A stretch of 64,000 nucleotides of DNA from the NCBI GenBank assembly GCA_013151445.1, contig JAADIG010000137.1:23815-87814 (forward strand), in the 5' to 3' direction. The DNA is from Actinomycetota bacterium (GTDB lineage: Bacteria; Actinomycetota; Acidimicrobiia; Spongiisociales; UBA5794). The notes under the pieces were generated by a model that saw only the letters and a list, made by a program, of their open reading frames with translations, had not been told where the DNA came from and searched no databases. Of this stretch, positions 40,099 through 50,620 are shown piece after piece. Position 1 is the stretch's first letter. The number at the start of each line of letters is the position of its first letter. Both the position numbers and the translations under genes were made by a program.

Positions 40099-40737
40099 TT
40101 ACGTCTCGGACTCCTTTCTTGCCGGTGCTGAGAGCTCGAGCGGTTCCCAGTCTGGTGTGGGCCGCCCGACAACCATTTCGGCGGCCTCTCGGACCATGGG
40201 GTTCGTGTCGCGGGCCGCGGCTCGCAGCGCCGTCTCCACCTCGTCACCATCGAAGACGGTGAGGGCTACCACGGAGCGACGACGTACCTGCGGCGGCCCC
40301 GACGCCACGAGGTCCAGAAGAACAGGCAGCGCATCGACATGGCCGTTCGCACCTAATGCGGCGACCGCGGATTCCCGGATCAATTTTGTTGACCCGTTGT
40401 AGGCAAGGTCGATGAGTGGAGCAACTGCGCGTTCGTCGTTGCGCTCACCGAGTGCCGTCACGACCGCTTCGACGACCACCTCTTCCGGATCGTCCAGGGC
40501 CGCCAGAAGGGTCTCCGTCCGGTCAAGTCGGGACAGGCCGATACATTCGGCGGCCTCGGCGCGGATGCGCGGATCGCGGTCGTGCGACAGCATCTCGCAG
40601 AACCGGTTGATGACGTCGGGATCTGACGAACCAGCGAGAAGTGACACGGCCAACCGCCTCAGGTCAGAGTCACCGTCATCGAGAAACGTCTCGGGTTCAT
40701 CCAGGAGCTTCGTGAGTCGATCGCGCAGGCTTGCCAT
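40099..40737 (-). CDS. HEAT-repeat domain protein
   Basis: Repeated DPRIRAEAAECIGLSR / DPEEVVVEAVVTALGE / STKLIRESAVAALGA units. Confidence 0.85.
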   Translation of the reverse strand: MASLRDRLTKLLDEPETFLDDGDSDLRRLAVSLLAGSSDPDVINRFCEMLSHDRDPRIRAEAAECIGLSRLDRTETLLAALDDPEEVVVEAVVTALGERNDERAVAPLIDLAYNGSTKLIRESAVAALGANGHVDALPVLLDLVASGPPQVRRRSVVALTVFDGDEVETALRAAARDTNPMVREAAEMVVGRPTPDWEPLELSAPARKESET

Positions 40738-40838
40738 ATCCGGAGGGTAACAAAGTAGATCGGGACATTCCGGGGTCTTCGTCGGATCGGTCCATCCTGG
40801 TTGCTCCGTGATGCTGCCTGGCGCTCATACTCCGATGG

Positions 40839-41012
40839 GGTACTCGTGTTGTGGACGCCAGTAACCTCCCCGCGAGTACCGTTGAGCATCGTCGGTACCA
40901 CGGTCTCGAGAGCACGCCAGGTTCCGCCGCCGGGCGCCATCGTGTCTCGTTCCACGGATCCGTGGGTTGGAGCAGAGTGAAACAACCGGGTAGCGTTCGA
41001 CTGCATTCCAAC
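40839..41012. promoter_or_regulatory. Cluster of inverted repeats upstream of the paa-like operon
   Basis: GGTACTCG...CGAGTACC (40839-40880), perfect 14-bp palindrome CCACGGATCCGTGG (40952-40965), GTTGGAGCAG...CTGCATTCCAAC (40966-41012). Confidence 0.5.
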
Positions 41013-41098
41013 GAGAATTGATACGACACGTCTGGCAACGAACACCCACCGCGCAAGGTGAGCGGGGAAACCGACGACTACGAACACGTGAGGACGTA

Positions 41099-41893
41099 AT
41101 GGTTGAAGATCATCTTCTATCGGGCCGCAACGCCGGTGTGCTCACAATTACTCTGAACCGTCCGGATCGGTTGAACGCCTTCACCGCGGCGATGACCGCT
41201 GAGCTCCACGAGCTGCTGCGCGATGCCGGTAGCGATCCGGCGGTCCGCTGTGTTGTCGTGACCGGCGCCGGCCGCGCTTTCTCGGCGGGTCAAGACCTTC
41301 AGGATCGGACCGTCACGAGCGATGACGACGAACCACCAAACCTGTATGAGTCACTCGAGGAGCGTTACAACCCGATCGTGCGAGCCATCACCGCGATGTC
41401 GAAACCGGTCATTGCGGCCGTGAACGGCGTTGCCGCTGGTGCGGGCGCAAACCTCGCACTCGCCTGCGACCTGGTCTATGCGGCACGGTCAGCGAAGTTC
41501 ATCCAGGCATTTTCGAAGATTGGCCTCATCCCCGACAGCGGGGGAACGTGGACACTTCCGCGACTCGTCGGCTCCGCCCGGGCAAAGGGGCTTGCGTTGC
41601 TGGCGGAACCGTTGTCCGCTGAGCAGGCCGCCGAATGGGGAATGATCTGGGCGGTCGTCGACGATGATGAACTTCACGAAACCGTGATGACCTCCGCCGC
41701 TACCCTCGCGACCGGACCGACTCTTGGTTACGCCAAACTCAAGGAACTGCTTGCAGGGTCCTACGGCCGATCACTCGATGATCAGCTCGACCGGGAACGC
41801 GACATGCAGGACCTTCTGGGCCGTTCCGCAGATTACCGCGAGGGCGTACGTGCTTTTTTTGACAAACGACCACCGAACTTCACGGGATCCTGA
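41099..41893 (+). CDS. paaG: Enoyl-CoA hydratase (PaaG/crotonase-like)
   Basis: ITLNRPDRLNAFTAAM, GAGRAFSAGQDLQDR, AAGAGANLALACDLVYAA, IGLIPDSGGTW. Confidence 0.85.
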   Translation: MVEDHLLSGRNAGVLTITLNRPDRLNAFTAAMTAELHELLRDAGSDPAVRCVVVTGAGRAFSAGQDLQDRTVTSDDDEPPNLYESLEERYNPIVRAITAMSKPVIAAVNGVAAGAGANLALACDLVYAARSAKFIQAFSKIGLIPDSGGTWTLPRLVGSARAKGLALLAEPLSAEQAAEWGMIWAVVDDDELHETVMTSAATLATGPTLGYAKLKELLAGSYGRSLDDQLDRERDMQDLLGRSADYREGVRAFFDKRPPNFTGS

Positions 41894-43422
41894 TGGGTGC
41901 ACTTACGTCTGAGAGCGTTGTCGGCGTCGTAGGAGCCGGGACCATGGGGGCGGGTATTGCCCATGTGGCGGCCGCCGCCGGTCACCGGGTCATCATCTTT
42001 GATCAGGACAAAGGTGTCGCCGAGCGCGCCATTGCGGGGATTGCAGCCCGTCTTGAGAGAAGCGTCGAGCGGGGCAGAATCGACGAGGAGTTGGCGAACC
42101 AGACGAACCGAAACCTGACCGCCGCGGCGTCGATCAACGACCTCAGCGAGTGTCGGTTGGTGATCGAGGCAATCGTCGAAAACCTGGGCATTAAACGACT
42201 CGTACTCGGTGAGATCGAGAAGATGGTCAGCAACGATGCCATCCTTGCAACCAACACATCCTCCCTCTCGGTCACCGCGATCGCCGCCGAGCTCGAACGA
42301 CCGGAACAGTGTGTTGGAATGCACTTTTTCAATCCGGCGCCAGTGATGCGCCTCGTCGAGATTGTTCACGGTGCCGTCACCGACTCGGAGGTGGCAGCGA
42401 CTGCGTTCGAAACTGCACAGGCGTGGGGCAAGACGGCGGTACACACCAAGTCATCTCCGGGGTTCATCGTGAACCGCGTCGCCCGGCCCTACTACGGCGA
42501 GGCGCTACGTCTGCTCTCGGAGGGGGCAGCCAATGTTGTAACCCTGGACGCCGTGTACACCGAGTGCGGTGCGTGGCGGATGGGACCCTTCTCGCTGCTG
42601 GACCTCATCGGTCTTGATGTCAACCTTGACGTTTCCAAGTCCGTGTTCGATGCCACGTTCAATGACCCACGTTTTGCCCCGTCGTTTGTCCAACAGTCGC
42701 TCGTCGATGCGGGTCACCTCGGGCGTAAGACAGGCCGCGGGTTCTACGAGTACGGACCCGATGCGGTTGAGCCCGAACCCGCGACCGCCCCCGATCACGG
42801 GCTCGACAAGGAAGTCGTTGTTCACGGTGACCCGGGTCCCCTCGGTGCGCTCGTCGATCGATGGTCGATGCGCGGTATTTCGATCACCCATGTCGCCGGT
42901 GACGGGTTGATTTCGGTCGGCGATATTCAGCTCCGTCTCACCGACGGTCGGCCAGCCACCGAACTCGTTGACGTCGGCCTTGCGCCACCGAACACGGCCG
43001 TCATCGACTGGGTGCATGATTGGGTCACAACATCGCGTGTCTGCATCGCGGCAGCGTCGACCTGTTCACGTAGTTCGCTCGGCACCCTGGTCGGGGCCCT
43101 GCAGGCCGCCGGTTTTCGGGTGACCGTGATCGAAGATACCCCTGGCCTGGTTGTAGCCCGCACACTTTCGACCCTGGCCTCCGTCGCCGGCGACACGGTG
43201 TTGCACGGCATTGCGTCGGTGGATGCGATCGACACCGCGATGCGGCTCGGCACGAACTACCCGTCAGGTCCCTTGCAGTGGGCGGCTCGGATTGGTTTTG
43301 GTCGGGTCGTTGAAGTTCTTGACCACCTCGTCGCGGCGTACGGTGAGGAGCGGTATCGGGCATCCCTCTGGCTGCGCCGGGCCAGCCAGGGCGAGCGCCT
43401 AACACGAAGGTTTGCACCATGA
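41893..43422 (+). CDS. paaH: 3-hydroxyacyl-CoA dehydrogenase (PaaH-like)
   Basis: GVVGAGTMGAGIAHVAAAAGHRV, MHFFNPAPVMRLVEIV, SPGFIVNRVARPYYGEALRLL. Confidence 0.88.
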   Translation: MGALTSESVVGVVGAGTMGAGIAHVAAAAGHRVIIFDQDKGVAERAIAGIAARLERSVERGRIDEELANQTNRNLTAAASINDLSECRLVIEAIVENLGIKRLVLGEIEKMVSNDAILATNTSSLSVTAIAAELERPEQCVGMHFFNPAPVMRLVEIVHGAVTDSEVAATAFETAQAWGKTAVHTKSSPGFIVNRVARPYYGEALRLLSEGAANVVTLDAVYTECGAWRMGPFSLLDLIGLDVNLDVSKSVFDATFNDPRFAPSFVQQSLVDAGHLGRKTGRGFYEYGPDAVEPEPATAPDHGLDKEVVVHGDPGPLGALVDRWSMRGISITHVAGDGLISVGDIQLRLTDGRPATELVDVGLAPPNTAVIDWVHDWVTTSRVCIAAASTCSRSSLGTLVGALQAAGFRVTVIEDTPGLVVARTLSTLASVAGDTVLHGIASVDAIDTAMRLGTNYPSGPLQWAARIGFGRVVEVLDHLVAAYGEERYRASLWLRRASQGERLTRRFAP

Positions 43423-44621
43423 TCGAAGCATTCGTTTGTGACGCCGTGAGAACACCGATCGGGCGTTTTGGTGGTGCGTTGTCCGGGGTACGCCCCGACG
43501 ACCTCCTCGCACACGTTATGGCAACCGTGATGGAGCGGAATCCGGCGGCCCAGTGGGACACAACAGATGACGTGTTCATGGGTGCAGCGAACCAGGCGGG
43601 CGAGGACAACCGCAACGTTGCGCGGATGGCAATCCTGCTTTCCGGCATGTCGACCGACGTTCCCGGTTCGACCATCAATCGACTGTGCGGATCGGGTATG
43701 GAGGCGATCGGTCTTGCGGCCCGAACGATCAAATCAGGTGAGGGACACCTGCTACTCGCCGGTGGGGTTGAGTCGATGAGTCGGGCGCCGAAGGTCATGC
43801 CCAAGGCAGATACGGCGTTTAGCCGGGCAACCGAAATGTATGACACGACGATCGGGTGGCGGTTCGTCAACAAAAGACTGTCCGAGCGTTTCGGTCGCGA
43901 TGAGATGCCGTCAACGGCGGAGAACGTTGCGAAGGAGTTCACCGTTTCGCGCGCCGATCAGGATGCGTTTAGCGCACGGTCCCAGGAGCGGACCGCGGTC
44001 GCGATGGACTCGGGGCGGCTAGCTCGCGAGATCGTGCCCGTCGAGGTCCCGCAGCGTCGCGGCGACCCGGTGATCGTGGAACAAGATGAACATCCGCGCC
44101 CGGGTACGACGGTCGAGAGGCTGGCTGGTCTGCGCACAATCTTTGAGGGCGGCACCATCACGCCGGGTAACGCGTCGGGAATCAACGACGGTGCCGCAGC
44201 AACGATCGTGGCTTCCGTTGACGGTGTGCGCCGCCACGCACTGACCCCGAGGGCTCGCATCGTTGGTATGGCCACTGCCGGGGTGCCGCCACGCATCATG
44301 GGCATGGGTCCGGTCCCGGCGACCCGGAAGGTACTAGATCTGGTTGGTCTCAAGCTGGCCGACATGGCCGTGATCGAACTCAACGAGGCCTTTGCGGCTC
44401 AGGCGTTAGCGGTGGTGCGCGAGCTCGGTCTGCCCGATGACGCCGAACATGTCAATCCGAACGGGGGAGCCATTGCACTCGGACACCCCCTCGGCATGAC
44501 GGGAGCCCGGCTGGTGAACACACTCGTTGAGGAGCTCCACGTACGCGACGAACGGTTTGGTCTCGCAACGATGTGCATCGGTGTGGGACAGGGGATCGCA
44601 ATGGTTTTGGAAAAGGTTTGA
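43419..44621 (+). CDS. paaJ: Acetyl-CoA acyltransferase (thiolase, PaaJ-like)
   Basis: NRLCGSGMEAIGLAART, NASGINDGAAA, NPNGGAIALGHPLGMTGARL, MCIGVGQG. Confidence 0.9.
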   Translation: MIEAFVCDAVRTPIGRFGGALSGVRPDDLLAHVMATVMERNPAAQWDTTDDVFMGAANQAGEDNRNVARMAILLSGMSTDVPGSTINRLCGSGMEAIGLAARTIKSGEGHLLLAGGVESMSRAPKVMPKADTAFSRATEMYDTTIGWRFVNKRLSERFGRDEMPSTAENVAKEFTVSRADQDAFSARSQERTAVAMDSGRLAREIVPVEVPQRRGDPVIVEQDEHPRPGTTVERLAGLRTIFEGGTITPGNASGINDGAAATIVASVDGVRRHALTPRARIVGMATAGVPPRIMGMGPVPATRKVLDLVGLKLADMAVIELNEAFAAQALAVVRELGLPDDAEHVNPNGGAIALGHPLGMTGARLVNTLVEELHVRDERFGLATMCIGVGQGIAMVLEKV

Positions 44622-44631
44622 GGAGAAACAC

Positions 44632-46299
44632 ATGACGACAGAAGCGCTTGTCGATGCTCATAAGTCGACGCTGGACAAGGCACTGGAAGCCATCAAGACA
44701 CGCGAATACTGGAGCCCCTATCCCGAATCACCACGGGCCTATGGGGAGGACGCACCGGCTCTTGGCGAGGCCGCCTTCAAGGCGCGTCTCGGCAGGCCGT
44801 TCGAACTGGATCAGCCTTGCGCGGGCATGATGGAAGTCGCCGAATCTTCGCCGTATGGCATCGAGCTTGGAGTGACGTATCCGCGACCCGATGTTGATCG
44901 GCTTGTTGAGCTTGCCCGTGACGCGATGAAGACGTGGGGCCGCGCATCGGCCGAGACACGTGCCGCGGTGTGTCTTGAGATCCTGGATCGCCTTTCGAAG
45001 CAGAGCTTCGAGATGGCCTACGCCGTGATGCACACGACCGGTCAGGCCTTCATGATGGCCTTCCAGGCCGGTGGACCACATGCCCTCGACCGTGCGCTTG
45101 AGGCGGTTGCCTACGGATATCGCGAAACGACCCGGGTTCCGGTCGCGATGCGTTGGGAGAAACCCCAGGGCAAACGGGATCCACTCATCATCGATAAGGA
45201 ATGGCATGTCCGTCCCCAGGGCGTCGAGGTCACGATCGGGGTCTCGACATTCCCGACATGGAACGGGTATCCGGGGATCATGGCGAGCCTGGTGACCGGC
45301 AACGCATCGATCATCAAGCCACACCCGGGGACGATCCTGCCGCTGGCGATCTTTGTCGAAACCGCACGTGCGGTCATCGCGGAGGCCGGGTTCGACGCCA
45401 ACCTTGTGACCCTGGCGGTCGACACTCCGGATGCACCGATCGGTAAGGATCTCGTGCTCAACGATGCCGTCAGGCTGGTCGATTTCACCGGTGGGTCGGC
45501 GTTTGGGAACTGGCTTGAGGCCAATGTGCCCCAGGCTCAGGTATTCACCGAGAAGTCCGGCGTGAACTCGGTCATCATTGATTCCGTGCCGGATCTCAAG
45601 GGAATCATGCGCAACCTCACGGTGTCCACGTCGCTGTACTCCGGCCAGATGTGCACCACGCCCCAGAACATTTTCATTCCCCGTGACGGGATCGACGTCG
45701 GTGGTGAGCATGTCAGTTTCGATGACGTGGTCAGGGCGTACACGAGTGGACTTGAGGGATTGCTCGGTGACGATGACAGAGCCAGCGACATTCTCGGAGC
45801 GATCAAGGGTGCCGACACACTGGCGCGTATCGAAAGTGCCGCTTCAAGTGGTGAGGTACTGCTCGAGTCGCGCACCGTCGTGAATCCCACTTTTGCGGAT
45901 GCGACCGTCAGGACACCTGTCGTGATCTCTGTCGACGCTGGCGACGAGGACATCTATATGCGGGAGATGTTTGGCCCCGTGATCTATGTGGTTGCAACCG
46001 ATTCGACCGAACACTCTCTGCAACTCGCTCGCGAATCGGCGAGCACCCACGGTGCTCTCACGTGGTTGGTTTACACGACCGACGAAGAGGTCTCTCGCCG
46101 TGCGGTGGACAGTGCGGTCGAGGCCGGGGTATCGGTCGCGTTCAATCTCTTTGGTGGGTTGTACGTCAACCTGTCGGCAGCGTTTAGCGACTTTCATGTC
46201 ACCGGTGCCAATCCTGCTGGAAACGCATCGCTCACAGACCCGGCATTTGTGGCAAATAGGTTCCGACTAGTTGGGGTAAGAAAGTCCGTTCTTTCGTGA
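44632..46299 (+). CDS. paaN: Phenylacetic acid degradation protein PaaN (aldehyde-dehydrogenase family)
   Basis: EVTIGVSTFPTWNGYPGIMASLVTGNASIIKPHPGTILPLA, YSGQMCTTPQNIFIP (catalytic Cys). Confidence 0.88.
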   Translation: MTTEALVDAHKSTLDKALEAIKTREYWSPYPESPRAYGEDAPALGEAAFKARLGRPFELDQPCAGMMEVAESSPYGIELGVTYPRPDVDRLVELARDAMKTWGRASAETRAAVCLEILDRLSKQSFEMAYAVMHTTGQAFMMAFQAGGPHALDRALEAVAYGYRETTRVPVAMRWEKPQGKRDPLIIDKEWHVRPQGVEVTIGVSTFPTWNGYPGIMASLVTGNASIIKPHPGTILPLAIFVETARAVIAEAGFDANLVTLAVDTPDAPIGKDLVLNDAVRLVDFTGGSAFGNWLEANVPQAQVFTEKSGVNSVIIDSVPDLKGIMRNLTVSTSLYSGQMCTTPQNIFIPRDGIDVGGEHVSFDDVVRAYTSGLEGLLGDDDRASDILGAIKGADTLARIESAASSGEVLLESRTVVNPTFADATVRTPVVISVDAGDEDIYMREMFGPVIYVVATDSTEHSLQLARESASTHGALTWLVYTTDEEVSRRAVDSAVEAGVSVAFNLFGGLYVNLSAAFSDFHVTGANPAGNASLTDPAFVANRFRLVGVRKSVLS

Positions 46300-46370
46300 A
46301 CCGAGACATGTCCGTATGACAACTGTCCCCGCGATTCTCTAGGGTGAACCGAGTTCTTACGGATCGCAAC

Positions 46371-46382
46371 CCCATATATGGG
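46371..46382. repeat. Perfect palindrome CCCATATATGGG upstream of the acyl-CoA ligase gene
   Basis: Read directly. Confidence 0.6.
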
Positions 46383-46455
46383 ATCGAATAAGGGAGTTCA
46401 AGCTGGAGGTCAACGTCATGCCACTTCGTGGCTCCGTTGGATATAGAGAGGTCCT

Positions 46456-48327
46456 ATGACGGCGACAATGGACCGACCGTCGGCACCGAGCACTGGCTCG
46501 GGGTACCTGACGGTCGCATCTCGTGCGCGCGATTGGGCGGCTACGTCGCCCGACCTGGTCGCGATGCGCGACAAAGATTTTGGAATCTGGCAGGAGAGAA
46601 CCTGGGGAAGACTGTGGGATGAAGTCCTCACCGCGGCTCATGCACTGCTCGACATCGGTGTGTCCGTGGGTGATGTCGTTTCTATTCACTCCGAGGACCG
46701 GCCAGAGTGGATCGTTCTTGACCTGGCCACGGTTGCGATCCGGGGTATTACGACAGGTCTCTATCCGACAAACCCGATGGCTGAAGTCATCTATCTCGTC
46801 AACGACTCCGGCGCTGCGGTGCATTTTGCCGAGGATCAGGAGCAGATTGACAAGGTCCTGGAGGCAGAGCCCGGCTCATTCCCGCTGATCAAGAAGCTTC
46901 TCTACGTCGAACCGCGCGGTGTGCGTAACTATGACGATGACCGTCTCGAGTTCTGGGACGACTTCATGGAGCGCGGACGTGCCCACCGTGCCGCCAACGA
47001 AGGTGCCGTTGAAGCGTTGATGGCCCAAGCCGAGGCCGAGGATGTGATGACTCTCGTATACACGTCGGGGACGACGGGTCCGCCAAAGGGCGCCATGTTG
47101 ACCAACGCCAACGCCGAGTTCGCCATCACAAAGATCGTACGAGCCCCGAACCGGACAGCCGACGGGAAGGCACCGGGAACCCATGACCAGGTGCTCACCT
47201 ACCTGCCGCTGTGTCACGTCGCGGAGCGCATCTTTTCCACATGGACGATGGTTGGCACGGGCTGTGTCTTGAACTTCGCCGAGTCAATCGAAACCGTGCA
47301 GGTGAACCTGCGCGAGGTCCAGCCGACGTTGTTCTTTGCGGTGCCGCGCATCTGGGAGAAGATCCACGCCACTGTCCTCATCAAGATGTCCGACGCAACA
47401 TGGTTTAAGAAGATCATCGGTGCGGGTGCGATGCGTCTCGCTACGTTCATTGGCCGCGAACGTGTCAACAACGGCGGGAACCATACGTTCAAGAGTCGAA
47501 TCGCCTATGCGATCGGCGACCCGTTGGTGTTCCGGGCATTGAAGGAACGCATCGGAATGCGCCGCTGTCGCTGGGCGGGCTCCGGTGCGGCTGCGATCGC
47601 ACCGGAGGTCCTCGAGTTCTTTATGGGTCTCGGGATTCCCGTGTACGAGTTGTACGGCATGACGGAGAATGCTGCGGTCGCGACGTTGAACTTCCACGGC
47701 CGAGTCAAGCTTGGCACCGTCGGCGAGCCGTATCCGGAGATCGGTTTACGCCTCGACGAGGAAACGGGTGAGATTCAGACCAAACATGGCGGGGTGTTCA
47801 AGGGTTACTGGAAGAAACCCGAGGCGACCGCGGAGACGTTCACCGACGACGGATGGTTGAAGACCGGCGATGTCGGCGAGTGGGTGGACGGCACCCATCT
47901 CAAGATCATTGATCGCATCAAGCACATCATCATCACTTCGGGTGGTAAGAATATTTCGCCGTCGGAGATCGAGAACTCTCTCAAGGCCTCCCCGTTCGTG
48001 AAGGAGGCGATGGTGATAGGAGACGGACGCAAGTACCTCTGCGCCCTGATCGGGATCGAGTTCGACACTGTCGGCAACTGGGCCCTGCGCCGGGAGATCA
48101 CGTACACGACGTACCGAGACCTGTCCGAGAAACCCGAAGTACTCGAACTCATCCAGGGAATCGTCAACAAAACCAACGAAAAATTCTCCAGAGTTGAGGG
48201 GATCAAGAAGTTCAGGATGATCCCCAAGGAGCTCGACCACGAGGATGGCGAGCTGACCGCCACCCAGAAGATCAAACGATCCGCCATGGTCGACATGTTC
48301 TCCGATCTCGTGGAGGAAATGTACTAA
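46456..48327 (+). CDS. Long-chain acyl-CoA synthetase (AMP-forming, FAA1-like)
   Basis: TLVYTSGTTGPPKGAMLTNAN, YELYGMTENAAV, DGWLKTGDVGEW. Confidence 0.94.
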   Translation: MTATMDRPSAPSTGSGYLTVASRARDWAATSPDLVAMRDKDFGIWQERTWGRLWDEVLTAAHALLDIGVSVGDVVSIHSEDRPEWIVLDLATVAIRGITTGLYPTNPMAEVIYLVNDSGAAVHFAEDQEQIDKVLEAEPGSFPLIKKLLYVEPRGVRNYDDDRLEFWDDFMERGRAHRAANEGAVEALMAQAEAEDVMTLVYTSGTTGPPKGAMLTNANAEFAITKIVRAPNRTADGKAPGTHDQVLTYLPLCHVAERIFSTWTMVGTGCVLNFAESIETVQVNLREVQPTLFFAVPRIWEKIHATVLIKMSDATWFKKIIGAGAMRLATFIGRERVNNGGNHTFKSRIAYAIGDPLVFRALKERIGMRRCRWAGSGAAAIAPEVLEFFMGLGIPVYELYGMTENAAVATLNFHGRVKLGTVGEPYPEIGLRLDEETGEIQTKHGGVFKGYWKKPEATAETFTDDGWLKTGDVGEWVDGTHLKIIDRIKHIIITSGGKNISPSEIENSLKASPFVKEAMVIGDGRKYLCALIGIEFDTVGNWALRREITYTTYRDLSEKPEVLELIQGIVNKTNEKFSRVEGIKKFRMIPKELDHEDGELTATQKIKRSAMVDMFSDLVEEMY

Positions 48328-49307
48328 TGCTCAGTGTTCCGTTGATCGCCCAAGTGGGCGGGACTTCGCTCGAAACCTTCATCACGAAGACGATTGATGG
48401 TTTGGCGCTTGGGGCTATCTACGCCCTCCTAGCCCTCGGGTTTGTGATCATCTTCAAGGCAACCCAGGTGCTCACGTTTGCCCATGGTGCGGTGTCTGCA
48501 ATGGGCGCCTATTTGGTTTCCTACTTTGCGGTGACCCTCAACGTTCCGGGTCGGTGGATGGGGGACCTTCCGGTGACGCTGCAGTTCGCTTTGTCGGCGG
48601 TTCTTGCGGTCCTCCTCGCCGCAGCTATCGGCATGGCGATCGAGCGGGTCTTCATCAGGCCGATGATCGGTGAACCCCTGTTCTCGATCGTCATGATCAC
48701 CATCGGCCTCGATATTGTGATCAGAACCATCGTTGGCGACTACATCGGGCAGGGCAACACGGTGAGCACCGGCGCACCATGGGGTTTCCTATCCCAGTGG
48801 AGGATCGGTGGTGTGATCATCCAGCATGCCCAGGTCGCCACCATTATCGTTGCGGTCATCACTGTTGCGGTGCTCATGTGGTTCTTCAAGACCCGGATCG
48901 GTATTGCGATGCGAGCAACGGCCTTCGATCAGGAAGCCGCGATGGCTCAGGGCATCAGCGCCGGGAAGATCTTCGCCCTGGCCTGGGGTATCGGCGCCGC
49001 ACTCGCAGTTATTGGCGGAATCTTCGCAGCCGTGCCCCCACGGGCTCTGGGAGTGTCGGCGGGGACAGCATTTTTCGCACTTCGTGCATTTCCGGCAATC
49101 GTCATCGGCGGTCTTGACTCCATCAAGGGAGCCGTCGTCGGTGGGTTTATCGTCGGGATGGCCGAAGTGATGGCGGGTCATTACTTATCAAGTGTGACTG
49201 CCCTGGGTATCGGGTTTAATACCGTCGTACCGTACCTTGTGATGATGGCGGTGCTACTGGTTCGACCCCACGGACTGTACGGAACAGTGGAGATTCGACG
49301 AGTATGA
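48327..49307 (+). CDS. livH: Branched-chain amino acid-type ABC transporter permease
   Basis: IDGLALGAIYALLALGFVIIFKATQVLTFAHGAV. Confidence 0.93.
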   Translation: MLSVPLIAQVGGTSLETFITKTIDGLALGAIYALLALGFVIIFKATQVLTFAHGAVSAMGAYLVSYFAVTLNVPGRWMGDLPVTLQFALSAVLAVLLAAAIGMAIERVFIRPMIGEPLFSIVMITIGLDIVIRTIVGDYIGQGNTVSTGAPWGFLSQWRIGGVIIQHAQVATIIVAVITVAVLMWFFKTRIGIAMRATAFDQEAAMAQGISAGKIFALAWGIGAALAVIGGIFAAVPPRALGVSAGTAFFALRAFPAIVIGGLDSIKGAVVGGFIVGMAEVMAGHYLSSVTALGIGFNTVVPYLVMMAVLLVRPHGLYGTVEIRRV

Positions 49308-50530
49308 GAGGCCGCCCGAACTTTTTCGCATCGTACGAGGCCGAGCAGGGTCTGCTGCCGACGACTACCAAGAAGATCTTCGCCGTTCTTGTGTTGATCG
49401 CAGCGATTTCGATCCCGTTCGAAGTGTTCCCGATTCTCGACAAGTTTGCGGAGCCGGCATGGCTGGTGCTGTTTAACCGTTCGTTGATTTTCCTGATCGC
49501 CGCGTTGGGGCTCAACATCCTGACGGGCCTTGCGGGGCAGGTGTCGCTCGGTCACGCGTTCTTTATGGGTCTTGGTGCCTACACCGCAGTTGTGTTGGGC
49601 GGCTCGGCGGAGGGTCTTTGGGGGCTTGGCCTCCCGATCTGGATCTGGTTGCCGATGGCGGGAGTTGTGCCCGCACTTGTCGGCATCCTTGTTGCCCCGA
49701 CCGCGGTTCGCGTGCGTGGGTTGTACCTCGCAATCGTGACACTCGGTCTCGTGTTCATCGGCGAACATATCTTCCGCAACGCAAATTCCATCGCTGGCGC
49801 CCCCGAGGTCGGCCGTGAATGGCCGCGGCTCACCTTCCGTATCTGGAAGGAGGAGAATCCGCTCATCGACTTCTCGAGAGATGGGCAGTGGTTCGGGGTT
49901 TCGCTCTCCGGCGAAGCAAAGACATTCTTCTTCCTGCTCGTTGTCGCTTTGGTTTTTGTTGTTCTTGCGAAGAACCTCAGCCGGACTCGAATCGGGCGGG
50001 CGTTCGCCGCGATCCGTGACCGGGATGTGGCCGCCGAGGTGATGGGGGTGGGAGAGTTTCGTGCAAAGACTCAGGCCTTTGCGATCTCGTCGTTCTATGC
50101 GGGCATTTCAGGTGCCCTCTTCGGCGTCGTTGTCGGCCGTCTCATCCCGGAGACGTGGAACCTCTTCCTTTCGGTCCAGTTTGTCGCCATCGTCTTGATC
50201 GGCGGGGCCGGTACGGTTGCGGGCAGCGTGATGGGTTCGTTCTTTGTGGTGATGATGCCTCGGATGGTGGAGAACGTGACGCGATTCCTCAGTGAGCAGG
50301 CAGTCGGTGACGGTCCGGTCTCTGCGATCGCCGACGTGGTCATATCGGTTAACGGAGATTTTGGAATCGTCTCGCTCGAGGCGCAGGGTCCGGGTCTCAG
50401 TATTTTCCAACTCAATCAGGTTATCTACGGTCTTTTGATAGCAGTGTTCCTAATATCGGAGCCACTAGGGCTCTTCGGTGTCTGGATCCGTATCAGAAAC
50501 TACTGGAAGAGTTGGCCGTTCACGTATTAG
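49304..50530 (+). CDS. livM: Branched-chain amino acid-type ABC transporter permease
   Basis: ALGLNILTGLAGQVSLGHAFFMGLGAYTAV. Confidence 0.93.
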   Translation: MRGRPNFFASYEAEQGLLPTTTKKIFAVLVLIAAISIPFEVFPILDKFAEPAWLVLFNRSLIFLIAALGLNILTGLAGQVSLGHAFFMGLGAYTAVVLGGSAEGLWGLGLPIWIWLPMAGVVPALVGILVAPTAVRVRGLYLAIVTLGLVFIGEHIFRNANSIAGAPEVGREWPRLTFRIWKEENPLIDFSRDGQWFGVSLSGEAKTFFFLLVVALVFVVLAKNLSRTRIGRAFAAIRDRDVAAEVMGVGEFRAKTQAFAISSFYAGISGALFGVVVGRLIPETWNLFLSVQFVAIVLIGGAGTVAGSVMGSFFVVMMPRMVENVTRFLSEQAVGDGPVSAIADVVISVNGDFGIVSLEAQGPGLSIFQLNQVIYGLLIAVFLISEPLGLFGVWIRIRNYWKSWPFTY

Positions 50531-50549
50531 TGAAACGGCAATAGGTCAG

Positions 50550-50576
50550 GCCGCCCGATGTTTTTCACCGGGCGGC
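50550..50576 (+). terminator. Hairpin between livM and substrate-binding protein gene
   Basis: GCCGCCCG-N11-CGGGCGGC. Confidence 0.65.
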
Positions 50577-50620
50577 ATGGAAAGAAAACGAAACAAACGA
50601 AACAAGAAATGGGAGGTTGG

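Noticed and set aside
44728-45711. 327-aa minus-strand ORF opposite paaN
   Set aside because: Shadow ORF; paaN frame has intact ALDH motifs.
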